From the NCBI GenBank assembly GCA_020025535.1, contig JAHHRY010000002.1, positions 62,001-126,000 of the forward strand: a stretch of DNA of 64,000 nt, given 5' to 3'. Position numbers and translations under genes: made by a program. Of the stretch, positions 26,387-33,859 are shown piece after piece. Position 1 is the stretch's first letter. Each line of letters opens with the position of its first letter. This DNA comes from Oscillospiraceae bacterium. Its GTDB lineage: Bacteria; Bacillota; Clostridia; Oscillospirales; Oscillospiraceae. Under the pieces are notes generated by a model. The model did no database searches. It saw only the letters and a program-made list of their open reading frames with translations, and was not told the origin of the DNA.

Positions 26387-26749
26387 ATGGCAGATCTGAA
26401 ACTGCCCCATGATCACGGACAGACTTTGGAATACAAATTGGATCAAATGCCCGGGACGGAAGATTTCCAAGTGGTTTCCGACCTGTTTAAGCTTCTGAGC
26501 GACAGCAGCCGGATCCGTATTTTTTGGATTCTTTGCCACTGCGAAGAATGTGTTATCAATATTTCCGCAATGGTAGGGATGAGCAGCCCTGCTGTTTCCC
26601 ACCATCTGCGTCTGCTGAGGGACAGCGGACTTGTGGTCAGCAGACGGGAAGGTAAAGAAGTTTACTATACGGCGGCTGACAATGAGCGGGTACAGCATCT
26701 GCACAGGATGTTTGAAGTTATGCTGCAGATCTCCTGTCCCAACCTTTAG
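26387..26749 (+). CDS. ArsR/SmtB-family metal-sensing repressor
   Basis: 120 residues, winged HTH (ISAMVGMSSPAVSHHLRLLRDSGLVVSRREGKEVYY). A Cys cluster C50-x-C52-x2-C55 lies at the start of the recognition helices, like the alpha-3 metal site of ArsR/CadC. Located 18 bases after the efflux ATPase and ends the operon whose promoter carries a matching dyad, so it is probably an autogenous repressor released by Zn, Cd or Pb. Confidence 0.9.
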   Translation: MADLKLPHDHGQTLEYKLDQMPGTEDFQVVSDLFKLLSDSSRIRIFWILCHCEECVINISAMVGMSSPAVSHHLRLLRDSGLVVSRREGKEVYYTAADNERVQHLHRMFEVMLQISCPNL

Positions 26750-26879
26750 AAATCCGCAGTTTGACCAGACAATCATAAAATGCCTGCAAATCGATGGATT
26801 CCAGAAAATCAGACTGGAGAATTCGGATACTTTGTGATATAAGAGTATTATAAATATCTTGTTGGGAAGGGCGATAACC

Positions 26880-28880
26880 GTGAAACTGAAGATTCTTCAA
26901 AAGAATCCTTGCCTCAAACCATATAAAGAAGATTTGATGCTGCGGATGAACAATTTCTACCATACGAAAGAAGCGCTGTTAACCTCCTGCGAAACTCTGA
27001 AGGACTTTGCAAACGGACATAAGTACTTCGGTTTCCATCAGGTACCAAATGGCTGGGTTTACCGTGAATGGGCACCGGGTGCAGAAAAAATGTATCTGAC
27101 CGGTGACTTCTGCAAGTGGGATCGCCATGCCCATCCCATGGAGAAAAAGGAAAACGGTGTCTTTGAACTGTTTCTAAAAGGAAAGAGAACGCTTCGCGAG
27201 GGACAGCGGGTTATGGCGATTGTGGTTCATGACGGGGAAGAGCTGGATCGGATTCCTGCCTATGCTACCCGTGTGATTCAGGAGCCGAACTCCGTAACGT
27301 GGAACGCTGTGATCCATGAACCTTGTTCTTTCGGCTGGACGGATGAGAATTTTAAGCCACAGAAGAAGCTGTTTATTTACGAATGCCATATTGGTATGGC
27401 GCAGGAAGAGGGAAAGGTCGGTACATACCGGGAGTTCCGTGAAAATATCCTGCCCCGTATCAAAAAATTGGGTTACAACACCATCCAGATCATGGCTATT
27501 ATGGAGCATCCCTATTATGCGTCATTCGGCTATCAGGTCACCAACTTTTTCGCGGCATCTTCCCGTTTCGGGATGCCTGAGGAGCTGAAGGAACTGATCA
27601 ATACGGCGCACGGTATGGGAATTGCCGTACTTCTGGATGTAGTCCATTCCCATGCTTCCAAGAACACCAGGGAGGGCCTGAACGAATTTGACGGGACAGA
27701 TTACCAGTACTTCCATGCCGGAGCACAGGGCGATCATTCCGCGTGGGGCACCAAATGCTTCAACTATGGCAAGCATGAAGTCCTGCATTTTCTTCTGTCC
27801 AATCTGAAATTCTGGCAGGAAGAGTATCATTTTGACGGTTTCCGGTTTGACGGTGTTACTTCTATGCTCTACCATGACCATGGCCTGGGTACGGATTTTA
27901 CCAGCCTGGAAAAGTATTTCTCTATGAATACCGATACGGAAGCCGTGACTTATCTGCAGCTTGCCAACGAAATGGTGCGGCAGGTAAATCCCAACGCCAT
28001 CACAATTGCGGAAGACACATCGGCAATCCCCGGCTTGTGCCTGCCGATTGCTGACGGCGGTATCGGATTTGATTACCGTCTTGCCATGGGCGAGCCGGAT
28101 ATGTGGATCCGTCTGCTGAAGGAAACACGGGATGAAAACTGGAATCTGAGTCATATTTACTACGAACTGACGAACCGCTGGCCCGGCGAAAAGGTGATTG
28201 GTTACTGTGAATCGCACGATCAGGCGCTGGTAGGGGACAAGACCATCATGTTCCGCCTGTGCGATCAGGAAATGTACTGGTCCATGGGAATCGAAAAGCA
28301 GAATGCCATCATTGACCGGGGCATGGCTCTGCACAAGATGCTGCGACTGCTTACCATGACCCTGGGCGGCGAAGGATATCTGACCTTTATGGGCAATGAA
28401 TTCGGTCACCCGGAATGGATAGACTTCCCCAGAGAAGGTAACGGATGGAGCTATCATTACTGCCGCCGTCAGTGGAGTCTGGCAGACCGTCCTGATCTGA
28501 AATACCAGTATCTGCTGAATTTTGAAAAAGAAATGGTGGCACAGGCAAAGAGAAACCGCGTTCTGGGCGCCAGAGACAAGCAACTGCTGGTGAATAACGG
28601 TGACCATGTGCTTGCCTATAAAAAAGGCGGAGCTGTCTTTGCATTCAACTTTGACCCGACCCGTTCTTTTGACAGCTGTTGGATCCCCGTTGAAGAAGCA
28701 GGGGAGTATCAGGTAATTCTTTCATCCGATGATTTCTGCTTTGGCGGAAACGGCCGGATTTTCCATCAGAATTATACCGCAGACCGGGCACCTGACGGCA
28801 GCGTCGGATTCCGGATCTATCTGCCCTGCCGGACGGCTGTCATGCTGAAGAAAATGCCGGCAAAAGTCTCGCATTCCTGA
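26880..28880 (+). CDS. glgB: Glycogen branching enzyme (GH13, eukaryote-like subfamily 8)
   Basis: 666 residues from a GTG at 26880, eight bases after GGAAGGG. N-terminal CBM48 (~45-135, VYREWAPGAEKMYLTGDF), catalytic GH13 barrel with nucleophile about D324 (RFDGVTSM), acid/base about E378 (AEDTSAIPG), and ESHDQAL with the transition-state His/Asp, then a C-terminal beta domain. The HDHG and GIGFDYRLAMGEPD blocks match the GBE1-like bacterial group. It makes alpha-1,6 branches in glycogen. Stands alone here, with a terminator directly after. Confidence 0.88.
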   Translation: MKLKILQKNPCLKPYKEDLMLRMNNFYHTKEALLTSCETLKDFANGHKYFGFHQVPNGWVYREWAPGAEKMYLTGDFCKWDRHAHPMEKKENGVFELFLKGKRTLREGQRVMAIVVHDGEELDRIPAYATRVIQEPNSVTWNAVIHEPCSFGWTDENFKPQKKLFIYECHIGMAQEEGKVGTYREFRENILPRIKKLGYNTIQIMAIMEHPYYASFGYQVTNFFAASSRFGMPEELKELINTAHGMGIAVLLDVVHSHASKNTREGLNEFDGTDYQYFHAGAQGDHSAWGTKCFNYGKHEVLHFLLSNLKFWQEEYHFDGFRFDGVTSMLYHDHGLGTDFTSLEKYFSMNTDTEAVTYLQLANEMVRQVNPNAITIAEDTSAIPGLCLPIADGGIGFDYRLAMGEPDMWIRLLKETRDENWNLSHIYYELTNRWPGEKVIGYCESHDQALVGDKTIMFRLCDQEMYWSMGIEKQNAIIDRGMALHKMLRLLTMTLGGEGYLTFMGNEFGHPEWIDFPREGNGWSYHYCRRQWSLADRPDLKYQYLLNFEKEMVAQAKRNRVLGARDKQLLVNNGDHVLAYKKGGAVFAFNFDPTRSFDSCWIPVEEAGEYQVILSSDDFCFGGNGRIFHQNYTADRAPDGSVGFRIYLPCRTAVMLKKMPAKVSHS

Positions 28881-28884
28881 ATTA

Positions 28885-28923
28885 AAACCTCTCCCTGACT
28901 GTAAGAAGGGAGAGGTTTCTTTA
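28885..28923 (+). terminator. Terminator of the branching-enzyme gene
   Basis: 12-bp stem (28885-28896 with 28907-28918), 10-base loop, tail TTTCTTT. Confidence 0.85.
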
Positions 28924-28998
28924 ACTTGAAAAACGGGATGTTTTGTGGTATCTTATACATATTCAAAGAAAGGAAAGGGGATTGTCCCCGAGAAGTTT

Positions 28999-29595
28999 AT
29001 GAAAGTAATGCGTTGTATTCTGAGTTCCCTGCTTGTTTTGCTGTTGCTGACCGGCTGTGGAGGCAATCCTCCTGCAGGCAGTTCTGCACCTTCCGTAAGC
29101 AGTGAGCTGACAGATGAGCAGCTGCGGGATATTGTCCTTTCCATGCCCGATAAGGTCTACAGCCATATCGAAGAACGTGCCAAGGCAGAAAATGTAACCA
29201 TGGTTGACTGGATCCGCAATCAGGCAAACAGATACGGAACATCCGTGGATAAGTACCTTGATACTCTCTACAAGGAACTTGGAATCGAAGACAAGCCGGT
29301 TAATCCCAGTACCGCACCTACGACGGTGCCGCCTGAGGACCACAGCAAGGGCAGCTGGATACTGGAAGTCGGTAATTATTCCGGAACCAATCATTACAAG
29401 TTCTACTATGAGGAAGGCGTTTTGATCCGTTATGTATTCACTTTTAAAAAGAACAGTCATGCGGAACCGGAAGTAACCGAATATACGGGAGATGCGCTGA
29501 AAGAGGCTCCTCTCGGCAGCATGACCTCGGATGAAATCATCGAAAAGCTGAGAGCCGGAAGCTGCGACTATTATAATTGGTATGCATTGTCCTGA
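28999..29595 (+). CDS. Lipoprotein of unknown function
   Basis: 198 residues from ATG 28999. Signal peptide with lipobox LLLTGC, then a Ser/Pro linker, a ~50-residue helical segment (residues ~30-85), a Pro/Thr-rich spacer and a beta-rich C-terminal domain (~110-198). A GAGAAG site is close to this ATG; an in-frame extension from 28945 is less likely. It precedes a PH-like membrane protein by 34 bases and is probably co-transcribed with it. No family recognised. Confidence 0.65.
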   Translation: MKVMRCILSSLLVLLLLTGCGGNPPAGSSAPSVSSELTDEQLRDIVLSMPDKVYSHIEERAKAENVTMVDWIRNQANRYGTSVDKYLDTLYKELGIEDKPVNPSTAPTTVPPEDHSKGSWILEVGNYSGTNHYKFYYEEGVLIRYVFTFKKNSHAEPEVTEYTGDALKEAPLGSMTSDEIIEKLRAGSCDYYNWYALS

Positions 29596-29629
29596 TTTTT
29601 CCCATTTTTTCCAAAGGAGCGCGTCGGAT

Positions 29630-30124
29630 ATGAAAAACAAAAAACAAAATGCAGAGAACACGTCTACCAGCTATTTGATGGACTTTACGATTTCCTGGCC
29701 GAAGAAAAGTATTTTGATGCTGGCGATTCCGGGCGCAGCAGCACTCATTGCCGGAATTGTATTTTTGGTACTGAAACATATGGCAATCGGCATTACCCTG
29801 GCGGTAATCGGCGCTGTCTGCGCTGGAATGGCGGTTTATTTTGCGCTTTGGCGGTATCATGTGGATGAAGTGAAGCTGCAGTTTTTCCTGGGGCCCATCA
29901 AGAGCAGGACGATTTACTGGAAGGAAGTAAAAAAAGTACATATGACCAAAGACGGTCGGGACGGTATGGTGACCTATGGTCTCTATTCGGATAGAAAGAT
30001 TCTGGTGGAGTTCAATTCTGCCATGAATGGTTTCGGTCATCTGATGGCGATGGTGAAGAAAAAGAATATTTTTGTAAAGAATGTCAAGAACATACCGATT
30101 ACCCATTATTACAAAGCCAGATAA
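29630..30124 (+). CDS. Small membrane protein with PH-like domain
   Basis: 164 residues from ATG 29630 (AAGGAG site). Two adjacent TM helices (~28-50 and ~55-75) followed by a ~85-residue cytoplasmic beta domain (WRYHVDEVKLQFFLGPIKSRTIYWKEV) that reads like a bacterial PH domain, where a strand, a 'where-in-the-cell' loop and a Trp-Lys-Glu edge recur. Function unknown; likely an operon with the preceding lipoprotein. Confidence 0.65.
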   Translation: MKNKKQNAENTSTSYLMDFTISWPKKSILMLAIPGAAALIAGIVFLVLKHMAIGITLAVIGAVCAGMAVYFALWRYHVDEVKLQFFLGPIKSRTIYWKEVKKVHMTKDGRDGMVTYGLYSDRKILVEFNSAMNGFGHLMAMVKKKNIFVKNVKNIPITHYYKAR

Positions 30125-30205
30125 TTGATACTTTCTTTTATAATTTATTTACTTTTCCTACACAAAAACGATACGATTTTTACAGAGACTGTGGTACAAT
30201 GTATG

Positions 30206-30358
30206 CAATAGCTGGGGAGGGCAGGGACTTCCGATGCCGCGGAAATATTTGCGGATGTGCCGACGGAAAGCGCCCGTGACAAGTCGTATCCAGATATTGA
30301 CCAAGAAACAGATAAAGAGAACAGCCCGGAGGGTTTTCCCTCCGGGCTGAGTTTATTT
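30206..30358 (+). ncRNA. Orphan structured RNA candidate
   Basis: Intergenic, unrelated to flanking frames. A closing helix pairs 30206-30216 with 30289-30299 (CAATA/TATTG and CTGGG/TCCAG, one G-A mismatch). Nested inside: GGGC 30219-30222 with GCCC 30272-30275, CTTCCG 30228-30233 with CGGAAAG 30264-30270 (one bulge), CCGC 30237-30240 with GCGG 30251-30254. A TACAAT -10-like box at 30195-30200 would start transcription near 30206, and a 12-bp terminator ends it. I could not match it to a known RNA class; 6S, SRP and common riboswitches do not fit. Confidence 0.45.
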
Positions 30359-30359
30359 T
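30322..30359. terminator. Bidirectional terminator (RNA candidate / pgsA)
   Basis: 12-bp perfect stem (30322-30333 with 30338-30349), TTTT loop, plus-strand tail TTTATTTTA and a T-rich minus-strand tail (TTCTCTTTAT). Confidence 0.85.
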
Positions 30360-30364
30360 AGTAC

Positions 30365-30952
30365 TTACTGACAGTCTTTGTTAATGTCCAGAAGCATAGG
30401 TGTCTTGCGAAAATAGGTAAACGCATAATGGCAGAAAGCAATCAGCATAAAGCTTGCATCTGTTGCGGTAATGATGTTGACCGCAGTTTCGCTCAGATTC
30501 GGGAGCAGGACCATCAGCAGAAGGCTGACGAACAGAACCGTCGTGCAGATTTTACCGGTCATCAAAGCACCTGCCAGCATCTTTCCTCTGCGGTATGCAA
30601 CGTAGCCTGCAATCAGCTGGAAGCTTTCCTTGATTACAAAAAGGGCCACCAGGTGCCAGAGAATGGGATGCCGAACAGCAAGGCACACAGTCATTGTAAG
30701 CTGAGTTGCCTTATCCGCAACCGGGTCCAGAAGCTTACCAACCGTAGAAATCATGTTAAAATGACGGGCGACCTTGCCGTCGATCATATCGGTCAGGCAG
30801 GATACGGCCAGAATGGCGGCGGCAATGATGTAGTCAACCGTTTCTGTGGCGTTGAGATAAATGATCACATACACAGGAATTAACAGAAGACGGAATAAGC
30901 TCAGCAAATTCGGAATTGTCAGTATTTCTTTTTTCCAGTCTTTGATGATCAT
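30365..30952 (-). CDS. pgsA: CDP-alcohol phosphatidyltransferase (PGP synthase type)
   Basis: 195 residues, about six TM helices. The full CDP-alcohol phosphatidyltransferase motif is present: D-x2-D-G-x2-A-R-x8-G-x3-D-x3-D (TDMIDGKVAR ... VGKLLDPVAD). Most likely phosphatidylglycerophosphate synthase (CDP-diacylglycerol plus glycerol-3-phosphate), the first committed step to phosphatidylglycerol. RBS AAGGAG. Own promoter at 30999-31027 on the minus strand; terminated by the hairpin at 30322. Confidence 0.85.
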   Translation of the reverse strand: MIIKDWKKEILTIPNLLSLFRLLLIPVYVIIYLNATETVDYIIAAAILAVSCLTDMIDGKVARHFNMISTVGKLLDPVADKATQLTMTVCLAVRHPILWHLVALFVIKESFQLIAGYVAYRRGKMLAGALMTGKICTTVLFVSLLLMVLLPNLSETAVNIITATDASFMLIAFCHYAFTYFRKTPMLLDINKDCQ

Positions 30953-30998
30953 TTTTTTCTCCTTAACTGTTTTGTATAAGTATAAAATCTCTTACGCA

Positions 30999-31027
30999 AT
31001 TATAGTATATCTAGATTGCGAAATCAA
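30999..31027 (-). promoter_or_regulatory. Promoter of pgsA
   Basis: Minus strand: TTGATT, 17-base spacer, TATAAT, ~47 bases before the start codon. Confidence 0.75.
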
Positions 31028-31073
31028 GCACAATGCGACAAAAATATCAATTATATCTTATTCAGCAGCGAAT

Positions 31074-31622
31074 TTATATGGTGTCCTGGCGGTTTAAGGA
31101 TTCTGTATGATTCACTGCCATTGGGTAATGTTTTGCCAAGTACTGCCATGTGACCTTATCTACATCGCCGGTTTGCGGCAGATTATTCAGATACTGGAAA
31201 CTGGCAACTGACTGTGCTGTAATGTCATCGAGTATTCCGTTCAAAGAGGGGGCAGAAACGCTGCTGTATACCTCAGAGAAAGCCAGAAGTATGGATTGGA
31301 TGATATAAAGATAAAGACTTTCATCTCCAAGACGGAATACAGCACCGGGATTCAGAATCAGTTGGAGAGGCTCAGCGGGAGCTGTACGCACCAGTGCCGG
31401 CTGATATTCCGCAAGGATCCGCTCCCATGTGTTCAGATCCACAATGCCTGTAACAGGTATACCGCGATTTCTCTGGAACTGGCTGACAGCCCGCTTGGTT
31501 TGTTCCCCATAAATTCCATCCGGCACCGGCATTTCCTGAATATTATCATCGCTGCCAATTACACGAAGCATGGTTTGCAGGCTTCGCACAGGCTGACCAA
31601 CAAAGGATTCAACGGGCCTCAT
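31074..31622 (-). CDS. Peptidoglycan-binding repeat protein
   Basis: 182 residues with two PG_binding_1 repeats (about 9-68 and 95-165). The first shows the full pattern DGIYGEQTKRAVSQFQ ... GIVDLNTWERI; the second is weaker. No signal peptide. It starts inside the stop of the next upstream gene (4-base overlap at 31619), so it is coupled to the SpoIID-like protein. Together they hold four such repeats. Possible spore cortex or coat component (inference). Confidence 0.8.
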   Translation of the reverse strand: MRPVESFVGQPVRSLQTMLRVIGSDDNIQEMPVPDGIYGEQTKRAVSQFQRNRGIPVTGIVDLNTWERILAEYQPALVRTAPAEPLQLILNPGAVFRLGDESLYLYIIQSILLAFSEVYSSVSAPSLNGILDDITAQSVASFQYLNNLPQTGDVDKVTWQYLAKHYPMAVNHTESLNRQDTI

Positions 31623-32854
31623 CGAATTACCTCCTGCTTGATGGGATCTTTGCTTCCAATTGCAAGATTTTCACCTGGAAATTGTGTCATTGTACTGGTA
31701 GTGGAATAACGCTGACGTATATATCCTGTAGGCCGGGCATTAGCAAAATTGTTATTATATGGGAAGGTTTCCATGTCACGGAGTGTGGTATTTTCAATAC
31801 CGGAAAACTGATCGTAAATCTCATCCCAGGTAGATTCGTCCACTCTTCCGGTAACGGGCAGCCCCAGCCAGCTCTGAGCGGCTTCGACAGACATCTCTGT
31901 TTTGGGACCATATATGCCGTCTATGGCGACGGCGGGAATCTGATTAATAAAGCTGGAAAGAATGGACAGCATATATTGCAGATGCTTGACCTTATCCCCA
32001 CGGTCGCCCAGTTTTATCAGACTGGGGTACTCCCAGTTGATGGCGTAGAACTGCTGTCCCATACTCCGAAGCTCGGACAGCCTTGTGACGGCGGTGTAGA
32101 GCCGTACCATGGCATACCATGTAGACTTTCCTACAATTCCGTCCACGGCCAGACCGAAGACCTCCTGAAACTTCCGGACGGATTGCTCGGTACGGCTGCC
32201 ATAGATACCGTCTACATTTACCAGTTTCGGAATGGCGGGATAGTTCTGAGAAATGCGATTGAGCATTGCCTGAACTACTATCACATTTGGTCCTGAACTG
32301 CCCCGGCGCAGAGGTGTACCGGGATAGGAGGATGTCTGCCCTTTTGTTGGGGCATTGTTGACGATTTCCACATTCCCATAATAGCTTTTGAGAATCTGCG
32401 TGGAATTAAGTCCCTGTTCGGCCAGATTCTGGCTGCCCCATTGGCTGAGGCCTTCACAGGTAACGGTAGTTCCGTTACAGAACTTTGCTGCCAGTGGTTC
32501 TACAAATCCGGGCCGCCGAAGGTAGTCGTTAAATAGCTCGTTTACCAGGCGGGAAATATTTTCAAAATAGCTGCGTCCGTTTACGAAAGCCTGGTCATAG
32601 GCCGTGGAATTGGTAATATCAAAATCATATCCCCGGCTGCGGTAGAATTCCGTGTAGGTTCTATTGAGCGCAAATGAAACAATTGCCAAAATATTGGCTC
32701 GCAGGGCGCTTTCATCCCAGGTAGGATAAATTTCGCTGGAAGCCACGTTCTTTACGTAGTCAGCAAAGGGTAAAGTTACATTGGCTGCCGATTCACCCGG
32801 CGCGCCCAGATGGACGGTAATTTTCTCCGGTACAAAAGGAATTACAGACGTCAT
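31619..32854 (-). CDS. SpoIID-like protein with peptidoglycan-binding repeats
   Basis: 411 residues. N-terminal ~25-185 resembles the SpoIID/LytB lytic transglycosylase fold: ASSEIYPTWDESALRAN early and CEGLSQWGSQNLAEQGLNS late, the usual ends of that domain. Two PG_binding_1 repeats follow (~193-252, ~282-345), then a ~60-residue tail. No signal peptide, unlike SpoIID itself, so it may act in the mother cell on the spore or be non-classically released. RBS GAGGAAAAATT. Middle of a four-gene minus-strand cluster. Confidence 0.75.
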   Translation of the reverse strand: MTSVIPFVPEKITVHLGAPGESAANVTLPFADYVKNVASSEIYPTWDESALRANILAIVSFALNRTYTEFYRSRGYDFDITNSTAYDQAFVNGRSYFENISRLVNELFNDYLRRPGFVEPLAAKFCNGTTVTCEGLSQWGSQNLAEQGLNSTQILKSYYGNVEIVNNAPTKGQTSSYPGTPLRRGSSGPNVIVVQAMLNRISQNYPAIPKLVNVDGIYGSRTEQSVRKFQEVFGLAVDGIVGKSTWYAMVRLYTAVTRLSELRSMGQQFYAINWEYPSLIKLGDRGDKVKHLQYMLSILSSFINQIPAVAIDGIYGPKTEMSVEAAQSWLGLPVTGRVDESTWDEIYDQFSGIENTTLRDMETFPYNNNFANARPTGYIRQRYSTTSTMTQFPGENLAIGSKDPIKQEVIR

Positions 32855-32863
32855 AATTTTTCC

Positions 32864-33253
32864 TCACAAATTCTGGGGTGGTGTATCATAGACGGCGATT
32901 TTGTCCCAGCTGCTCGGCAGTTCCGACAGAGGGATCATTTTCAGATTCAATCTGGTAGTGGTATTGGGAAAGACCTGCAGATTAATATTTTCTCTGTGCT
33001 CGTATCCGTGCAGCTGAGCATAGAGGTTGACGGCTGTATAGGGGCGCACTCCTGTATCCGGTGTCAGACCTGCGGAAACCTCTGGTACCGGAATTTCAAT
33101 GGGGGTAATCAGTCCGTTTCGGTCAGTCAAACGCATAGCAAGCGCTGTGCCATCCTGCGCGGTAATGGTGATGGCCACATTCTCCAGAGGAATTTTAGCG
33201 GAGCTGGTATACGCGTTGACTTCTATGTAACCTGTTTCAGACAGAAAAATCAC
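32864..33253 (-). CDS. Small beta-sandwich protein of the SpoIID-like cluster
   Basis: Up to 129 residues; one Ig/carboxypeptidase-regulatory-like beta domain (TGYIEVNAYTSSAKIPLENVAITI). The GTG at 33253 touches the AAAGGAG site and is too close. A CTG at 33244 sits eight bases from it and would give MSETGYIEV; the true start may be that CTG. Nine bases before the SpoIID-like gene; probably co-translated with it. Confidence 0.65.
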   Translation of the reverse strand: MIFLSETGYIEVNAYTSSAKIPLENVAITITAQDGTALAMRLTDRNGLITPIEIPVPEVSAGLTPDTGVRPYTAVNLYAQLHGYEHRENINLQVFPNTTTRLNLKMIPLSELPSSWDKIAVYDTPPQNL

Positions 33254-33325
33254 TCCTTTCCTAGTTCCTGACTATTCTATGCAGAGGGAACTGGGAAATG
33301 TGCTATGTATGCTCCCTCCGGAGCA

Positions 33326-33754
33326 TTAAAGAAATGGCTGAGACTTTTGAATATCCGTGCTTTCCTTACCAAGAAGACGCTGTGCAAGGCCTGTGATGGC
33401 GGGATCGCTTTTGTTATACTGGTGAATATTCTTCAGCCCGGTAATCATACCGCGTGTGTTTCCCTGAATCAGCATACCGGCGATTTTGGAGTCGATATTA
33501 CCGCCCAGAAGTCTGGCTTTTGTCATGGCGGAGGCCATTTTTACCACTGCCGGATGCAGGTTGGACAGCTCCCAGCCACGCTGAGATGCCAGCTTCAGAG
33601 CCTCTTTTTCAATAGAGTCGTATTCCTTCAGCTGATTTTTCAGTTCACTTCGCAGGTCTGTCCGAACCGCATGGTCTATTACACAGCGAATCCCGGACTG
33701 ACCCATTTGTGCAGCTTGCAGGATGGAGGAAAGCATTTGATGATTGTCTAACAT
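33326..33754 (-). CDS. Helical (ferritin-like) protein of unknown function
   Basis: 142 residues, almost entirely amphipathic helix, no Cys pair, no signal peptide. ATG with GAGGTGATAAAAT. Resembles small helical-bundle proteins related to spore coat/DUF2383-type families, ending in a helix (LAQRLLGKEST) and QKSQPFL. A short dyad (ATGCTCC/GGAGCAT, 33309-33326) overlaps its stop codon. First gene of the cluster running to 31074; divergent from the asparagine-synthase homologue. Confidence 0.6.
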   Translation of the reverse strand: MLDNHQMLSSILQAAQMGQSGIRCVIDHAVRTDLRSELKNQLKEYDSIEKEALKLASQRGWELSNLHPAVVKMASAMTKARLLGGNIDSKIAGMLIQGNTRGMITGLKNIHQYNKSDPAITGLAQRLLGKESTDIQKSQPFL

Positions 33755-33859
33755 ATTTTATCACCTCGTGGTCAGTATGACCGTGTTCGACTTTCTTAAT
33801 ACGCACACCAAGTGATAATCAGGCATATAATTGCCGCAGGGAAAGGAATGTGATGCTGA

